Of a stretch of 23,616 nt of DNA, positions 16,259 to 21,945 are shown piece after piece. Made by a program: the position numbers and the translations under genes. The DNA comes from a virus. The notes under the pieces are model-generated. The model made no database searches and was not told where the DNA came from. It worked only from the letters and a program-made list of their open reading frames with translations. The stretch lies in the IMG/VR virus record IMGVR_UViG_3300025781_000077, positions 1-23,616 of that record; one strand, written 5' to 3'. Numbering within the stretch: position 1 is the first letter of the stretch; every line of letters begins with the position of its first letter.

Positions 16259-17065
16259 ATGGATCCAATTACACTATTCGCTATGGCGAATGCCGCTGTT
16301 GCGGCGGTTAAAAAAGGTTGTCAACTCTACAAAGATATCAAAGGTGCGGCAGGCAATGTTAAAGAAGTGCTTGACGACCTTGATAAGCAGTTCCACGCCA
16401 ATCATAAAGATAAGCCTCCTACATACGAGCAAAAGAAACAATTACAAGAAAAGAAAAATGAAATCATCGAACTCAATAAAAAGGGCGGTGAAACTGACGA
16501 TGTGTATTCAGAAATCGGTGAAAAACTTGGCGAATTCTTTGATGCTTTCCACAAATGCAAAACTGTCCTAGAGGAAGAAGAAAAGCATAGTCAAACACAT
16601 ATCTATGAAGGTGATGCTAGTATAGGTAAACGTGCATTACAACGAGTTTTAATGAAAAAGAAATTAGAACAAATGAGTGTCGATTTACGTGAGCTTGTTG
16701 TATACCAAAGCCCACCGGAACTTGGTGCTCTATGGTCTGATGTAAACAAAATGATGGATGAACTTGGTAAACAAGAAAAAGTTCTTATTGCCAAGAGAAT
16801 GAAAATGGAAGCGGCCGCTTTAAGAAGAAAAGAAGCCTTAATGCGAACACTAAAAGCTGATGCTTATTTTGGTGGTCTTTTTCTAATTATTTTGTTTGCC
16901 GCAGGATGCATTTTTGCTGTAGTTGCAAATGATGCACAAAAAAGATATCCAGATTTAATGCACCACACTAATCAATATCGTTATGAAGAACTTCGTAAAA
17001 GAGAAATTCTAAACTATATTGAAAGGTCACAGAAGCCTACTTTTGAAAGCCCACCAGAGGAATAG
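16259..17065 (+). CDS. Membrane-anchored coiled-coil protein, MDPIT-type
   Basis: 268 residues. The 'MDPITLFAMANAAVAAVKKGCQLYKDI' start is a pattern I associate with hypothetical/structural proteins of aquatic T4-like phages. The middle is highly charged and helical (Lys/Glu, residues 55-200). One membrane segment lies at about 204-223 (YFGGLFLIILFAAGCIFAVVA), followed by about 45 soluble residues ending in Glu-Glu. No clear Shine-Dalgarno sequence is visible before the ATG. It opens a two-gene plus-strand island in an otherwise minus-strand region, before the DD-peptidase, so an envelope role or a spanin/holin-like accessory role is possible (inference). Confidence 0.75.
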   Translation: MDPITLFAMANAAVAAVKKGCQLYKDIKGAAGNVKEVLDDLDKQFHANHKDKPPTYEQKKQLQEKKNEIIELNKKGGETDDVYSEIGEKLGEFFDAFHKCKTVLEEEEKHSQTHIYEGDASIGKRALQRVLMKKKLEQMSVDLRELVVYQSPPELGALWSDVNKMMDELGKQEKVLIAKRMKMEAAALRRKEALMRTLKADAYFGGLFLIILFAAGCIFAVVANDAQKRYPDLMHHTNQYRYEELRKREILNYIERSQKPTFESPPEE

Positions 17066-17221
17066 TAAAACAAAAACGGTGACTGATATACCAAATATAA
17101 AAAACATCAGAAAAAATTTACCGACATTTTCTATTGTTTCTAAATGTTCTAAAAGTTTTGTTGTGAAGCGCATTTGATTGTTGAAATGAGTGTATATGAA
17201 CGTCCATAAATATTCATTCAT
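17027..17221 (-). CDS. Possible small membrane protein opposite the plus-strand island
   Basis: 64 residues if started at ATG 17221. The C-terminal half is a strong membrane segment (FFLMFFIFGISVTVFVLLFL, then WWAF) with a basic end. It lies between the two plus-strand genes on the opposite strand and overlaps the last 39 bases of the first. No Shine-Dalgarno sequence is visible upstream. It could be real (small phage inner-membrane protein), or an AT-rich accident. Confidence 0.35.
   Translation of the reverse strand: MNEYLWTFIYTHFNNQMRFTTKLLEHLETIENVGKFFLMFFIFGISVTVFVLLFLWWAFKSRLL
17205..17212 (+). promoter_or_regulatory. Near-consensus late promoter (CATAAATA)
   Basis: CATAAATA, one mismatch from the T4 late box, 31 bases before the TTG start of the DD-peptidase gene and on its strand. 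The spacing suits a late promoter for an envelope-acting enzyme. Confidence 0.4.
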
Positions 17222-17242
17222 CAATGCAAAAAGAGGTTTTAT

Positions 17243-17980
17243 TTGTCTCGTCTATTATTTATCTGTCTATTAACGTTTTCACTATTCTGTAATGCAAAAA
17301 CATTAACAGCAAAGTCATGGCTATTGGCTGATATTAATGGCACTATTATAGCATCTCAAAATATAGATGAAGTGCGTTCAATCGCTAGTATCACAAAATT
17401 ACTTACTGCAATGGTAGTAATAGATGCTAAACAAGATTTAACACAAGTCTTAACTCTTACTACAGAACTAAGAGATAAGTTACCAAGAAAAAATCAAAAG
17501 ACTACAAGAAAAGATTTGATAGAGATGGCATTAGTATCGTCAGATAATCGTGCCGCTTTAACTTTATGTCAAAATTATACCGGTGGTTTAAATGCTTGTA
17601 TTGAGGCAATTAATAATAAAGCAATTCAAATAGGTATGCAGAATACTAAAATTATTGAGCCAACAGGATTAGATAAAGAAAATATCAGTACGGCAAAAGA
17701 CTTAATGTTACTCGTCAAAGAAGCAAAAAATTATCCTTTGATATCATTAAGCAAACAATATAGAACTAAAATTCTAATCAATGATAAATGGGTAGATTAC
17801 ACAAACACAAACCCACTTACAGAAAAACATACCAATATTCAAGTCAGTAAGACTGGATGGACGTTTCCCGCAGGTGGGTGTATTGTAATGTTGACGGATG
17901 ATAAGATACTTGTAATCTTAGGTAGCAGAAGTACCAGAACAAGAATACAAGAAGCTGAACAAATATTAAATTTGAAGTAG
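17243..17980 (+). CDS. Exported S11-type D-alanyl-D-alanine carboxypeptidase/endopeptidase
   Basis: 245 residues from TTG 17243, supported by AGAGG upstream and by a signal peptide beginning at residue 1 (MSRLLFICLLTFSLFCNA, cleavage near residue 18). All three serine-peptidase motifs of the penicillin-binding S11 family are present: S49-I-T-K52, S100-D-N102 and K203-T-G205, plus the conserved E-P-T-G-L loop at 139-143. It lacks the C-terminal domain of DacA (PBP5) and is closest in size to a trimmed PBP7/PbpG. It would act in the periplasm, cutting D-Ala cross-links or tails of peptidoglycan. It probably aids lysis or remodels the wall during infection (inference). It appears host-derived. 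Confidence 0.88.
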   Translation: MSRLLFICLLTFSLFCNAKTLTAKSWLLADINGTIIASQNIDEVRSIASITKLLTAMVVIDAKQDLTQVLTLTTELRDKLPRKNQKTTRKDLIEMALVSSDNRAALTLCQNYTGGLNACIEAINNKAIQIGMQNTKIIEPTGLDKENISTAKDLMLLVKEAKNYPLISLSKQYRTKILINDKWVDYTNTNPLTEKHTNIQVSKTGWTFPAGGCIVMLTDDKILVILGSRSTRTRIQEAEQILNLK

Positions 17981-17984
17981 TTTT

Positions 17985-18058
17985 TGGTTGCGGGACCAAG
18001 ATTCGAACGAGGAACTGAGGATTATGAGTCCTCTGTGATACCATTTCACCATCCCGCA
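17985..18058 (-). tRNA. tRNA-Met or tRNA-Ile2 (CAU)
   Basis: Acceptor TGCGGGA/TCCCGCA, discriminator A, encoded CCA, anticodon loop CTCATAA on stem GAGGA/TCCTC. The initiator hallmarks (C1-A72 mismatch, three G-C pairs below the loop) are absent. Elongator Met and lysidine-modified Ile cannot be told apart by eye. Its 3' end converges on the DD-peptidase gene, four bases away. Confidence 0.93.
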
Positions 18059-18076
18059 ATATATTTATAATGACTT

Positions 18077-18151
18077 TGGAGCGGGTAACGAGAATCGAAC
18101 TCGTAACTTAACTTTGGCAAAGTCATGTGTTACCACTAGCACCATACCCGC
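18077..18151 (-). tRNA. tRNA-Gly(GCC)
   Basis: Acceptor GCGGGTA with discriminator T and encoded CCA; anticodon loop TTGCCAA. Its first base directly follows the TAA stop of the methyltransferase gene, with no spacer. Confidence 0.95.
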
Positions 18152-18697
18152 TTATTTTTTAATACCGTAAAAATATAAATCGTGAGCTTCATCGTTTACT
18201 TCAAATTTATATTCACTAAACATTTCATCTAAATTAAAGTTTTCTCTGAAGTCTTCTTCGGTTAGATTCTTATAATAATCTTTCCACCCTTCACCTTTTG
18301 CAATCGTCAAAGGACTATCATCTGATTTTTCTTTTTCAGTACCATGTTCAGGGCATCCTGTTGTCGGTACAGATATAAAATGTAAACCACCAGATTTTAA
18401 TATTCTGTGCATATCTTTAAAATTGGATACCCAATTAGGATTATGCTCAAAACAATTACAACTTCCGGTAGTATCAAATTCTATATCTTCTGCTCTAAAT
18501 GTGATCCCATCATAAACAACATCAACGAGTTTTCCTTCACCTACATCATAACCAATATAGTTGCAGTTTTCAAAATACTCTCTAATAGATCCATTTATAT
18601 CTAGACTACCAATTTCAAGCATTTTAATGTTTCTGAAATTATTTGGGAATTTTTCTTTGAGTTTAGTAATAAAATCTCTTTGTTCTTTATGTGACAT
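18152..18697 (-). CDS. SAM-dependent methyltransferase (type 11-like)
   Basis: 181 residues. Motif I is MLEIGSLDINGS (residues 26-37), followed by acidic YIGYDVGEGKLVDVV, a motif IV-like 'IEFDTTGSCNCFEH' and a post-core 'MHRILKSGGLHFISVPTTGCPEHG'. It resembles small type 11 methyltransferases of polysaccharide or tRNA-modifying kind. It lies inside the tRNA array, directly abutting tRNA-Gly(GCC), with an exact late promoter 24 bases before the ATG. Its substrate could be a sugar (as in the glycan cassette) or RNA (given the tRNA neighbours); the sequence does not decide. Confidence 0.75.
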   Translation of the reverse strand: MSHKEQRDFITKLKEKFPNNFRNIKMLEIGSLDINGSIREYFENCNYIGYDVGEGKLVDVVYDGITFRAEDIEFDTTGSCNCFEHNPNWVSNFKDMHRILKSGGLHFISVPTTGCPEHGTEKEKSDDSPLTIAKGEGWKDYYKNLTEEDFRENFNLDEMFSEYKFEVNDEAHDLYFYGIKK

Positions 18698-18720
18698 GGT
18701 GTAGCATATTATTAAATCTT

Positions 18721-18728
18721 TATTTATA
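18721..18728 (-). promoter_or_regulatory. T4-type late promoter (TATAAATA)
   Basis: Exact TATAAATA on the minus strand, one base after the CCA of tRNA-Leu and 24 bases before the methyltransferase ATG. It lets the methyltransferase be expressed late, independently of the tRNA transcript. Confidence 0.7.
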
Positions 18729-18729
18729 C

Positions 18730-18813
18730 TGGTGCCCTAGGAGAGACTCGAACTCTCATGCTTTTGGCGCTGGCTTCTAATACCAGTGTGTCTACCAATT
18801 CCACCACCAGGGC
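18730..18813 (-). tRNA. tRNA-Leu(UAG)
   Basis: Class II tRNA: acceptor GCCCTGG/CTAGGGC, discriminator A, encoded CCA, TGGTGGAA D-arm start typical of Leu, anticodon loop ATTAGAA and a long variable arm. Three bases separate it from tRNA-Phe. Confidence 0.95.
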
Positions 18814-18816
18814 ATC

Positions 18817-18892
18817 TGGTGCAACCTACAGGAATCGAACCTGTTTCAATGGCTCTTCAAACCACCGCTATGACCACATCAGCTAAAGTTGC
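18817..18892 (-). tRNA. tRNA-Phe(GAA)
   Basis: Acceptor GCAACTT/AGGTTGC, discriminator A, encoded CCA, anticodon loop TTGAAGA (Phe). The anticodon stem contains wobble pairs. Three-base gaps on both sides. Confidence 0.93.
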
Positions 18893-18895
18893 ATC

Positions 18896-18969
18896 TGGTA
18901 CCTCGTTGGAGAATCGAACTCCCGTATGCACCGTGTAAGGATGCCGTTCTACCATTAAACTACCGAGGC
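18896..18969 (-). tRNA. tRNA-Val(UAC), 5' end inside the GroES-like CDS
   Basis: Anticodon loop CTTACAC, encoded CCA, D-arm and TTCGATT T-loop present. Irregular: G1-T72 wobble, and mismatches at 7-66 and 49-65. Its first 15 bases (GCCTCGGTAGTTTAA) also encode the last four residues and stop of the co-chaperonin gene. Confidence 0.88.
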
Positions 18970-19215
18970 ATTATCTTCAAAAACACCTACAACGTGTTCT
19001 ACTTTTAAAGTATATAAGTCATCTTTTACTTTAATTGCTCCGTTCCAGTTTACGAGAATTTCTTCTCCTACAGCAACTTCTTCAACATCAGGACCGATAG
19101 AAACAACTTTTGCTCTATCTGGTTCGGGTGAAGATTTGAGTATAATACCGGAAGCGGTTTGATTGACTTTTTCAAGTCGTTGAACGATAATCTTGTCATG
19201 CAAGGGTGTGTACAT
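18955..19215 (-). CDS. GroES-like co-chaperonin
   Basis: 86 residues, with AAAGGAA before the ATG. 'MYTPLHDKIIVQRLEKVNQTASGIILKSS' aligns with the GroES start (RPLHDRVIVKR...SAGGIVL), including the mobile-loop G-I-[IV]-L that binds GroEL; then 'RAKVVSIGPDVEEVAVGEEILVNWNGAIKVK' and 'YTLKVEHVVGVFED' match the rest of the barrel. It is shorter than E. coli GroES (97), mostly in the roof loop. It probably replaces or supplements host GroES to fold phage proteins, the role T4 gp31 plays for the capsid protein, though gp31 itself is much more divergent. The last codons overlap tRNA-Val. Confidence 0.9.
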   Translation of the reverse strand: MYTPLHDKIIVQRLEKVNQTASGIILKSSPEPDRAKVVSIGPDVEEVAVGEEILVNWNGAIKVKDDLYTLKVEHVVGVFEDNASVV

Positions 19216-19224
19216 AATATTCCT

Positions 19225-19497
19225 TTATAATAAATCGGTCAGAAAATCTTTGTTATCTTCAATGAAACCTATTAGCGCATGTGCGGTATAGATTACTTGT
19301 TCTTCGGTTAATTTAAGATGATAGGTGCTGTCTAGTATGTGCAAAATCTCATGCACTAAAGCAATTTTTTGAGTTTGCATTGTATGGTCAGTATTGATGC
19401 TAATTTCTTGTCTATTGAAATCAGCAAGACCAATATTGCCATTCATTTCTTCATTTGTCTTATGAAGAATCTCATAATAGATACCACCTATTTTCAT
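19225..19497 (-). CDS. Minimal HExxH metallopeptidase-like protein
   Basis: 90 residues from ATG 19497, preferred over an upstream TTG at 19512 because AAGGA lies 6 bases before this ATG. The active-site helix is 'IALVHEILHILD' with H49-E50-x-x-H53, preceded by 'GLADFNRQEISINTD', a pattern common to small ImmA/IrrE- or SprT-like phage zincins. A third ligand is not obvious. It may cleave a host regulator or process a phage protein; some family members are probably inactive binding modules. It sits between tRNA-His and the co-chaperonin. Confidence 0.8.
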   Translation of the reverse strand: MKIGGIYYEILHKTNEEMNGNIGLADFNRQEISINTDHTMQTQKIALVHEILHILDSTYHLKLTEEQVIYTAHALIGFIEDNKDFLTDLL

Positions 19498-19516
19498 AAT
19501 TTTCCTTAACAAAGTT

Positions 19517-19593
19517 TGGGGAGACTAATGGGAGACGAACCCATTCTACGACTTTCACAGAGTCGGGTGCTAAACCGTTACACTATAGTCTCC
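19517..19593 (-). tRNA. tRNA-His(GUG)
   Basis: Anticodon loop CTGTGAA. The extra 5' G(-1) opposite discriminator C73, the identity mark of tRNA-His, is encoded, and CCA is encoded. It follows the DUF458 gene stop by five bases. Confidence 0.96.
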
Positions 19594-19598
19594 ATTAT

Positions 19599-20075
19599 TT
19601 ATTCCTGCTCTGCCAAGATTCTTTTCAATCTGTCAGCGCAAAAACTTGCGGCAGGTGCATCTGGTTTCACCATAGGAGTGATATCACATGTACCTTTGAT
19701 GTATCCTATTGCTTGTTGCACAACGCAAGAAGAACCAAATTCATCAGATTTATTTAAGTCTAAATGTACTTCGACATGGCGGTCTTCTAAGACATCTGCC
19801 ATTTCTTGAAACAATTCAGATACTTTATATACCTCTGTCATCAAACGCATTGCTGGTTTACTTTTCTTGTGGTCGTAATCTAATTCACGGTCTACAAAAC
19901 CGAAAATCTTACAACCATGGCAACCATCAATATGAACAACAACGGCAAGTGCATAGTCGGCATACCATACACCATTAACTCTAAGACGTTCTGAGTCGGC
20001 ACCAAGATATACTCTAGTATCTGGACCTTGAGACAAGATAAAATCTTTGACTTTTTGTACATCGAAATCTCTCAT
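19599..20075 (-). CDS. RNase H-like DUF458 (YkuK-type) protein
   Basis: 158 residues, with a GAGAGG Shine-Dalgarno sequence before the ATG. Signature blocks of the DUF458/YkuK family: 'VYLGADSE' (D27), 'ALAVVVHIDGCHGCKIFG', 'RLMTEVYKVSELFQ' (E81), 'VEVHLDLNKSDEFGSS' (D106) and 'VKPDAPAASFCADRL' (D139). The four acidic residues are placed as in an RNase H-like active site. The family is proposed to be a ribonuclease; its true substrate is not established. Divergent from the J-domain gene across a 53-base gap. Its location among tRNA genes makes a role in RNA processing attractive but unproven. Confidence 0.82.
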   Translation of the reverse strand: MRDFDVQKVKDFILSQGPDTRVYLGADSERLRVNGVWYADYALAVVVHIDGCHGCKIFGFVDRELDYDHKKSKPAMRLMTEVYKVSELFQEMADVLEDRHVEVHLDLNKSDEFGSSCVVQQAIGYIKGTCDITPMVKPDAPAASFCADRLKRILAEQE

Positions 20076-20128
20076 AGAACACCTCTCTTTTACAACAATA
20101 AATAACTAACAACTACTATTTAAACATC

Positions 20129-20719
20129 ATGGACCTATACAAACTACTGGAATTATCACCAGACTGTACAAGTGAAGAAATTAAACATGCATACAGAACT
20201 TTAGCACAAATACATCATCCAGACAAAGGTGGTGATGAAGAAACGTTTAAAAAAATTAAAATGGCTTATGAGATCCTTAGCGATCCTCAAAGACGAGCCA
20301 ATTATGATGCTACCGGCAATTACGAACAACCTAGAGACATAAATGCCGAAGTTATGAATGAACTTGCTAATCTGTTGCACCATTTCATAAACAAAATGGA
20401 TCCTATTACGGATGATTTAATTATGATGATGAAAGGTGATATTATTGAGGGTATTAAAAACGTCAACAATAACATTGCCGAAATAAGTAAACAAATACAC
20501 AAATTTGAATTGATTGTTGTACGAATCAAATCAAAGAAAAAAGAAAACATGTTGCAAAAGTTCACACAGAACCATATTGACAACTTGAAGAATACTCGTA
20601 AGAACATGGAAAGAAGAATTGAAATTCTCAATCTTATGTCGGAAAATCTTTTAGATTACTTCTATTCATCCGATGCAATTCAAGATGCAATCAGCGAGAT
20701 ACAAGGATTTCTAAGATAA
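20129..20719 (+). CDS. J-domain (DnaJ-like) protein
   Basis: 196 residues. The J domain spans residues 1-62: 'DLYKLLELSPDCTSEEIKHA', HPD at 30-32, 'FKKIKMAYEILSDPQRRANYD'. There is no Gly/Phe region or zinc finger; instead a roughly 130-residue helical, charged C-terminal part (coiled coil about 95-175). It would stimulate host DnaK on a phage-chosen client. It is the only plus-strand gene within the tRNA array, with no clear Shine-Dalgarno sequence and a late-like AATAAATA about 25 bases before the ATG. Its stop converges on tRNA-Trp one base away. Confidence 0.9.
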   Translation: MDLYKLLELSPDCTSEEIKHAYRTLAQIHHPDKGGDEETFKKIKMAYEILSDPQRRANYDATGNYEQPRDINAEVMNELANLLHHFINKMDPITDDLIMMMKGDIIEGIKNVNNNIAEISKQIHKFELIVVRIKSKKKENMLQKFTQNHIDNLKNTRKNMERRIEILNLMSENLLDYFYSSDAIQDAISEIQGFLR

Positions 20720-20720
20720 T

Positions 20721-20794
20721 TGGCCTCTCGCCAGGGAATCGAACCCCGTCCAAGGCTTTTGGAGAACCTTGTGCTACCGGAACACTTGCGAGAG
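20721..20794 (-). tRNA. tRNA-Trp(CCA)
   Basis: Perfect 7-bp acceptor CTCTCGC/GCGAGAG, discriminator G as expected for Trp, encoded CCA, anticodon loop CTCCAAA. Confidence 0.95.
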
Positions 20795-20798
20795 ATAT

Positions 20799-20872
20799 TG
20801 GTACCCTGTAGAAGAATCGAACTTCTGTCTCAGCGTTATCAGCACTTTGCTCTGCCATTGAGCTAACGGGGT
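20799..20872 (-). tRNA. tRNA-Ile(GAU)
   Basis: Acceptor ACCCCGT/ACAGGGT with one C-A mismatch, discriminator A, encoded CCA, anticodon loop CTGATAA. Confidence 0.94.
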
Positions 20873-20879
20873 ATGTATT

Positions 20880-20953
20880 TGGTGCCCCAAGAGAGAATCG
20901 AACTCCCGTCAACGGGTTACAAATCCGTTGTAATACCACTATACTATAAGGGC
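20880..20953 (-). tRNA. tRNA-Thr(UGU)
   Basis: Acceptor GCCCTTA/TTGGGGC with a T-T mismatch, discriminator A, encoded CCA, anticodon loop TTTGTAA; A-C at the pair closing the anticodon loop. Confidence 0.92.
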
Positions 20954-20957
20954 TAAT

Positions 20958-21032
20958 TGGACGGTCCTGAGAGAATCAAACTCCCACTTCCTCGTTCGTA
21001 GCAAGGTGTAATATTCATTTTACTAAAGACCG
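20958..21032 (-). tRNA. tRNA-Arg(ACG)
   Basis: Acceptor CGGTCTT/AGGACCG, encoded CCA after an unusual T discriminator, anticodon loop CTACGAA (ACG, would need A-to-I editing by TadA). The T-loop is TTTGATT, lacking the near-universal C56. Confidence 0.88.
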
Positions 21033-21034
21033 TT

Positions 21035-21108
21035 TGGCAGGGGATATAGGAATCGAACCTATGATGATGGAATCAAAATCCATTGTTATACCATTTAACT
21101 AATCCCCA
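21035..21108 (-). tRNA. tRNA-Gln(UUG)
   Basis: Anticodon loop TTTTGAT, discriminator G and encoded CCA. The first acceptor pair is T1-T72 instead of U1-A72; GlnRS normally melts this pair. Confidence 0.93.
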
Positions 21109-21114
21109 ACAATT

Positions 21115-21189
21115 TGGTAGTGACGGAGGGAACCGAGCCCACAACCTTTTCCGTATGAAGGAAATGCTCTACCGTTGAGCTACGTCACC
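21115..21189 (-). tRNA. tRNA-Met or tRNA-Ile2 (CAU), atypical T-arm
   Basis: Acceptor GGTGACG/CGTCACT (G1-T72 wobble), discriminator A, encoded CCA, TAGCTCA D-arm start, anticodon loop TTCATAC. The T-loop CTCGGTT departs from TTCRANY at 54 and 58, with a T-T in the stem. Confidence 0.88.
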
Positions 21190-21192
21190 ATA

Positions 21193-21228
21193 TTACATAC
21201 TACTTTTCCTATTGTACACCGTATGTAA
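21193..21228 (-). repeat. 8-bp inverted repeat in Met-Ala spacer
   Basis: TTACATAC and GTATGTAA form a perfect 8-bp stem around a 20-base loop in the spacer between tRNA-Ala and tRNA-Met. No U-run follows, so it is not a classical terminator; it may be a processing hairpin. Confidence 0.6.
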
Positions 21229-21238
21229 GGGTGAGATT

Positions 21239-21313
21239 TGGTGGAGGATAGGAGAATCGAACTCCTACTTCATGCTTGCAAAGCACATGTGCTCCCATTA
21301 TCACTAATCCCCC
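21239..21313 (-). tRNA. tRNA-Ala(UGC)
   Basis: Acceptor GGGGGAT/ATCCTCC, discriminator A, encoded CCA, anticodon loop TTTGCAA. Its first 10 bases overlap the end and TAG stop of the small membrane protein gene. Confidence 0.95.
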
Positions 21314-21549
21314 AATAATGTTTTTCTCAACTTCATTGCAACATATGTACCACAAAATGCACCTAATACAGATGCAATTATCATTGTATGGTCATCAATA
21401 TAATTAATTGCCGCTACACTTGCGGCAAATGTTACTAAGCAACTCCAGATACTTGCAAGAAACATTTTATCTTCGCTCATTGCTTTTATAAAAAAACAAT
21501 ACAAGATATCTGTAATGAATACTGCTAAAAATGTTATGATATAATTCAT
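21304..21549 (-). CDS. Small membrane protein within the tRNA array
   Basis: 81 residues from ATG 21549, chosen because AGGA sits 6 bases upstream; a longer reading would run into tRNA-Tyr. Three hydrophobic stretches (about residues 1-20, 28-48 and 56-73) fit a small polytopic inner-membrane protein: 'MNYIITFLAVFITDILYCFF', 'MFLASIWSCLVTFAASVAAI', 'MIIASVLGAFCGTYVAM', then a basic end. Proteins of this kind are common phage hypotheticals of unknown function. The stop codon lies inside the tRNA-Ala gene. Size and topology would allow a holin-like role, but there is no lysis context beyond the distant DD-peptidase. Confidence 0.78.
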   Translation of the reverse strand: MNYIITFLAVFITDILYCFFIKAMSEDKMFLASIWSCLVTFAASVAAINYIDDHTMIIASVLGAFCGTYVAMKLRKTLLGD

Positions 21550-21561
21550 AATTTTCCTAAA

Positions 21562-21646
21562 TGGTGGAGATGATTGGGATCGAACCAATCGTGACCGAAG
21601 TCGGAGGATTTACAGTCCCCTGCCACACCATTGCGGCGGCATCTCC
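21562..21646 (-). tRNA. tRNA-Tyr(GUA)
   Basis: Class II tRNA: acceptor GGAGATG/CATCTCC-type, discriminator A, encoded CCA, anticodon loop CTGTAAA, long variable arm with TTCG. Confidence 0.95.
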
Positions 21647-21653
21647 ATTATAT

Positions 21654-21731
21654 TGGTCTCGGTAGCAAGATTCGAACTTGCGATATCCTGCTCCCAAAGC
21701 AGGTGACTTGACCGGGCTAGCCTATACCGAG
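21654..21731 (-). tRNA. tRNA-Pro(UGG)
   Basis: Perfect acceptor CTCGGTA/TACCGAG, discriminator A, encoded CCA, anticodon loop TTTGGGA. Confidence 0.95.
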
Positions 21732-21736
21732 TTATT

Positions 21737-21811
21737 TGGCTCCTCAGCGTGGGATCGAACCACGGACCCAAGCATTAACAGTGCTTTGCTCTGCCTCTGA
21801 GCTACTGAGGA
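21737..21811 (-). tRNA. tRNA-Asn(GUU)
   Basis: Perfect acceptor TCCTCAG/CTGAGGA, discriminator G, encoded CCA, anticodon loop CTGTTAA. Confidence 0.95.
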
Positions 21812-21868
21812 ATATTAGATTGGACTTACAATGCACTATCTTGGTGACTGTGCAAATGCCACAAAATC
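21812..21868 (-). other. 57-base spacer Asp-Asn with weak stems
   Basis: No ORF or tRNA. It holds TGCAC/GTGCA and AGATT/AATCT pairings that nest into a long weak hairpin, far weaker than the stems of the two preceding spacers. Possibly a decayed version of the same arrangement. Confidence 0.4.
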
Positions 21869-21945
21869 TGGCGGTCCCAAGGGGATTCGAACCCCTGTTG
21901 ACGGCGTGACAAGCCGCTGTAATCACCAGGCTATACTATGAGACC
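21869..21945 (-). tRNA. tRNA-Asp(GUC)
   Basis: Acceptor GGTCTCA/TGGGACC, discriminator G, encoded CCA, anticodon loop TTGTCAC. Its first three bases belong to the inverted repeat upstream. Confidence 0.95.

Noticed and set aside
18062-18069. Exact TATAAATA box before the CAU tRNA at 17985
   Set aside because: It lies only four bases from the tRNA 5' end, so transcription would start inside the tRNA, and no minus-strand gene follows soon.
20691-20939. 82-codon minus-strand ORF
   Set aside because: It runs through tRNA-Trp, tRNA-Ile and tRNA-Thr; it is a product of tRNA sequence, not a gene.
21744-21926. 60-codon minus-strand ORF
   Set aside because: It lies across tRNA-Asn and tRNA-Asp genes.
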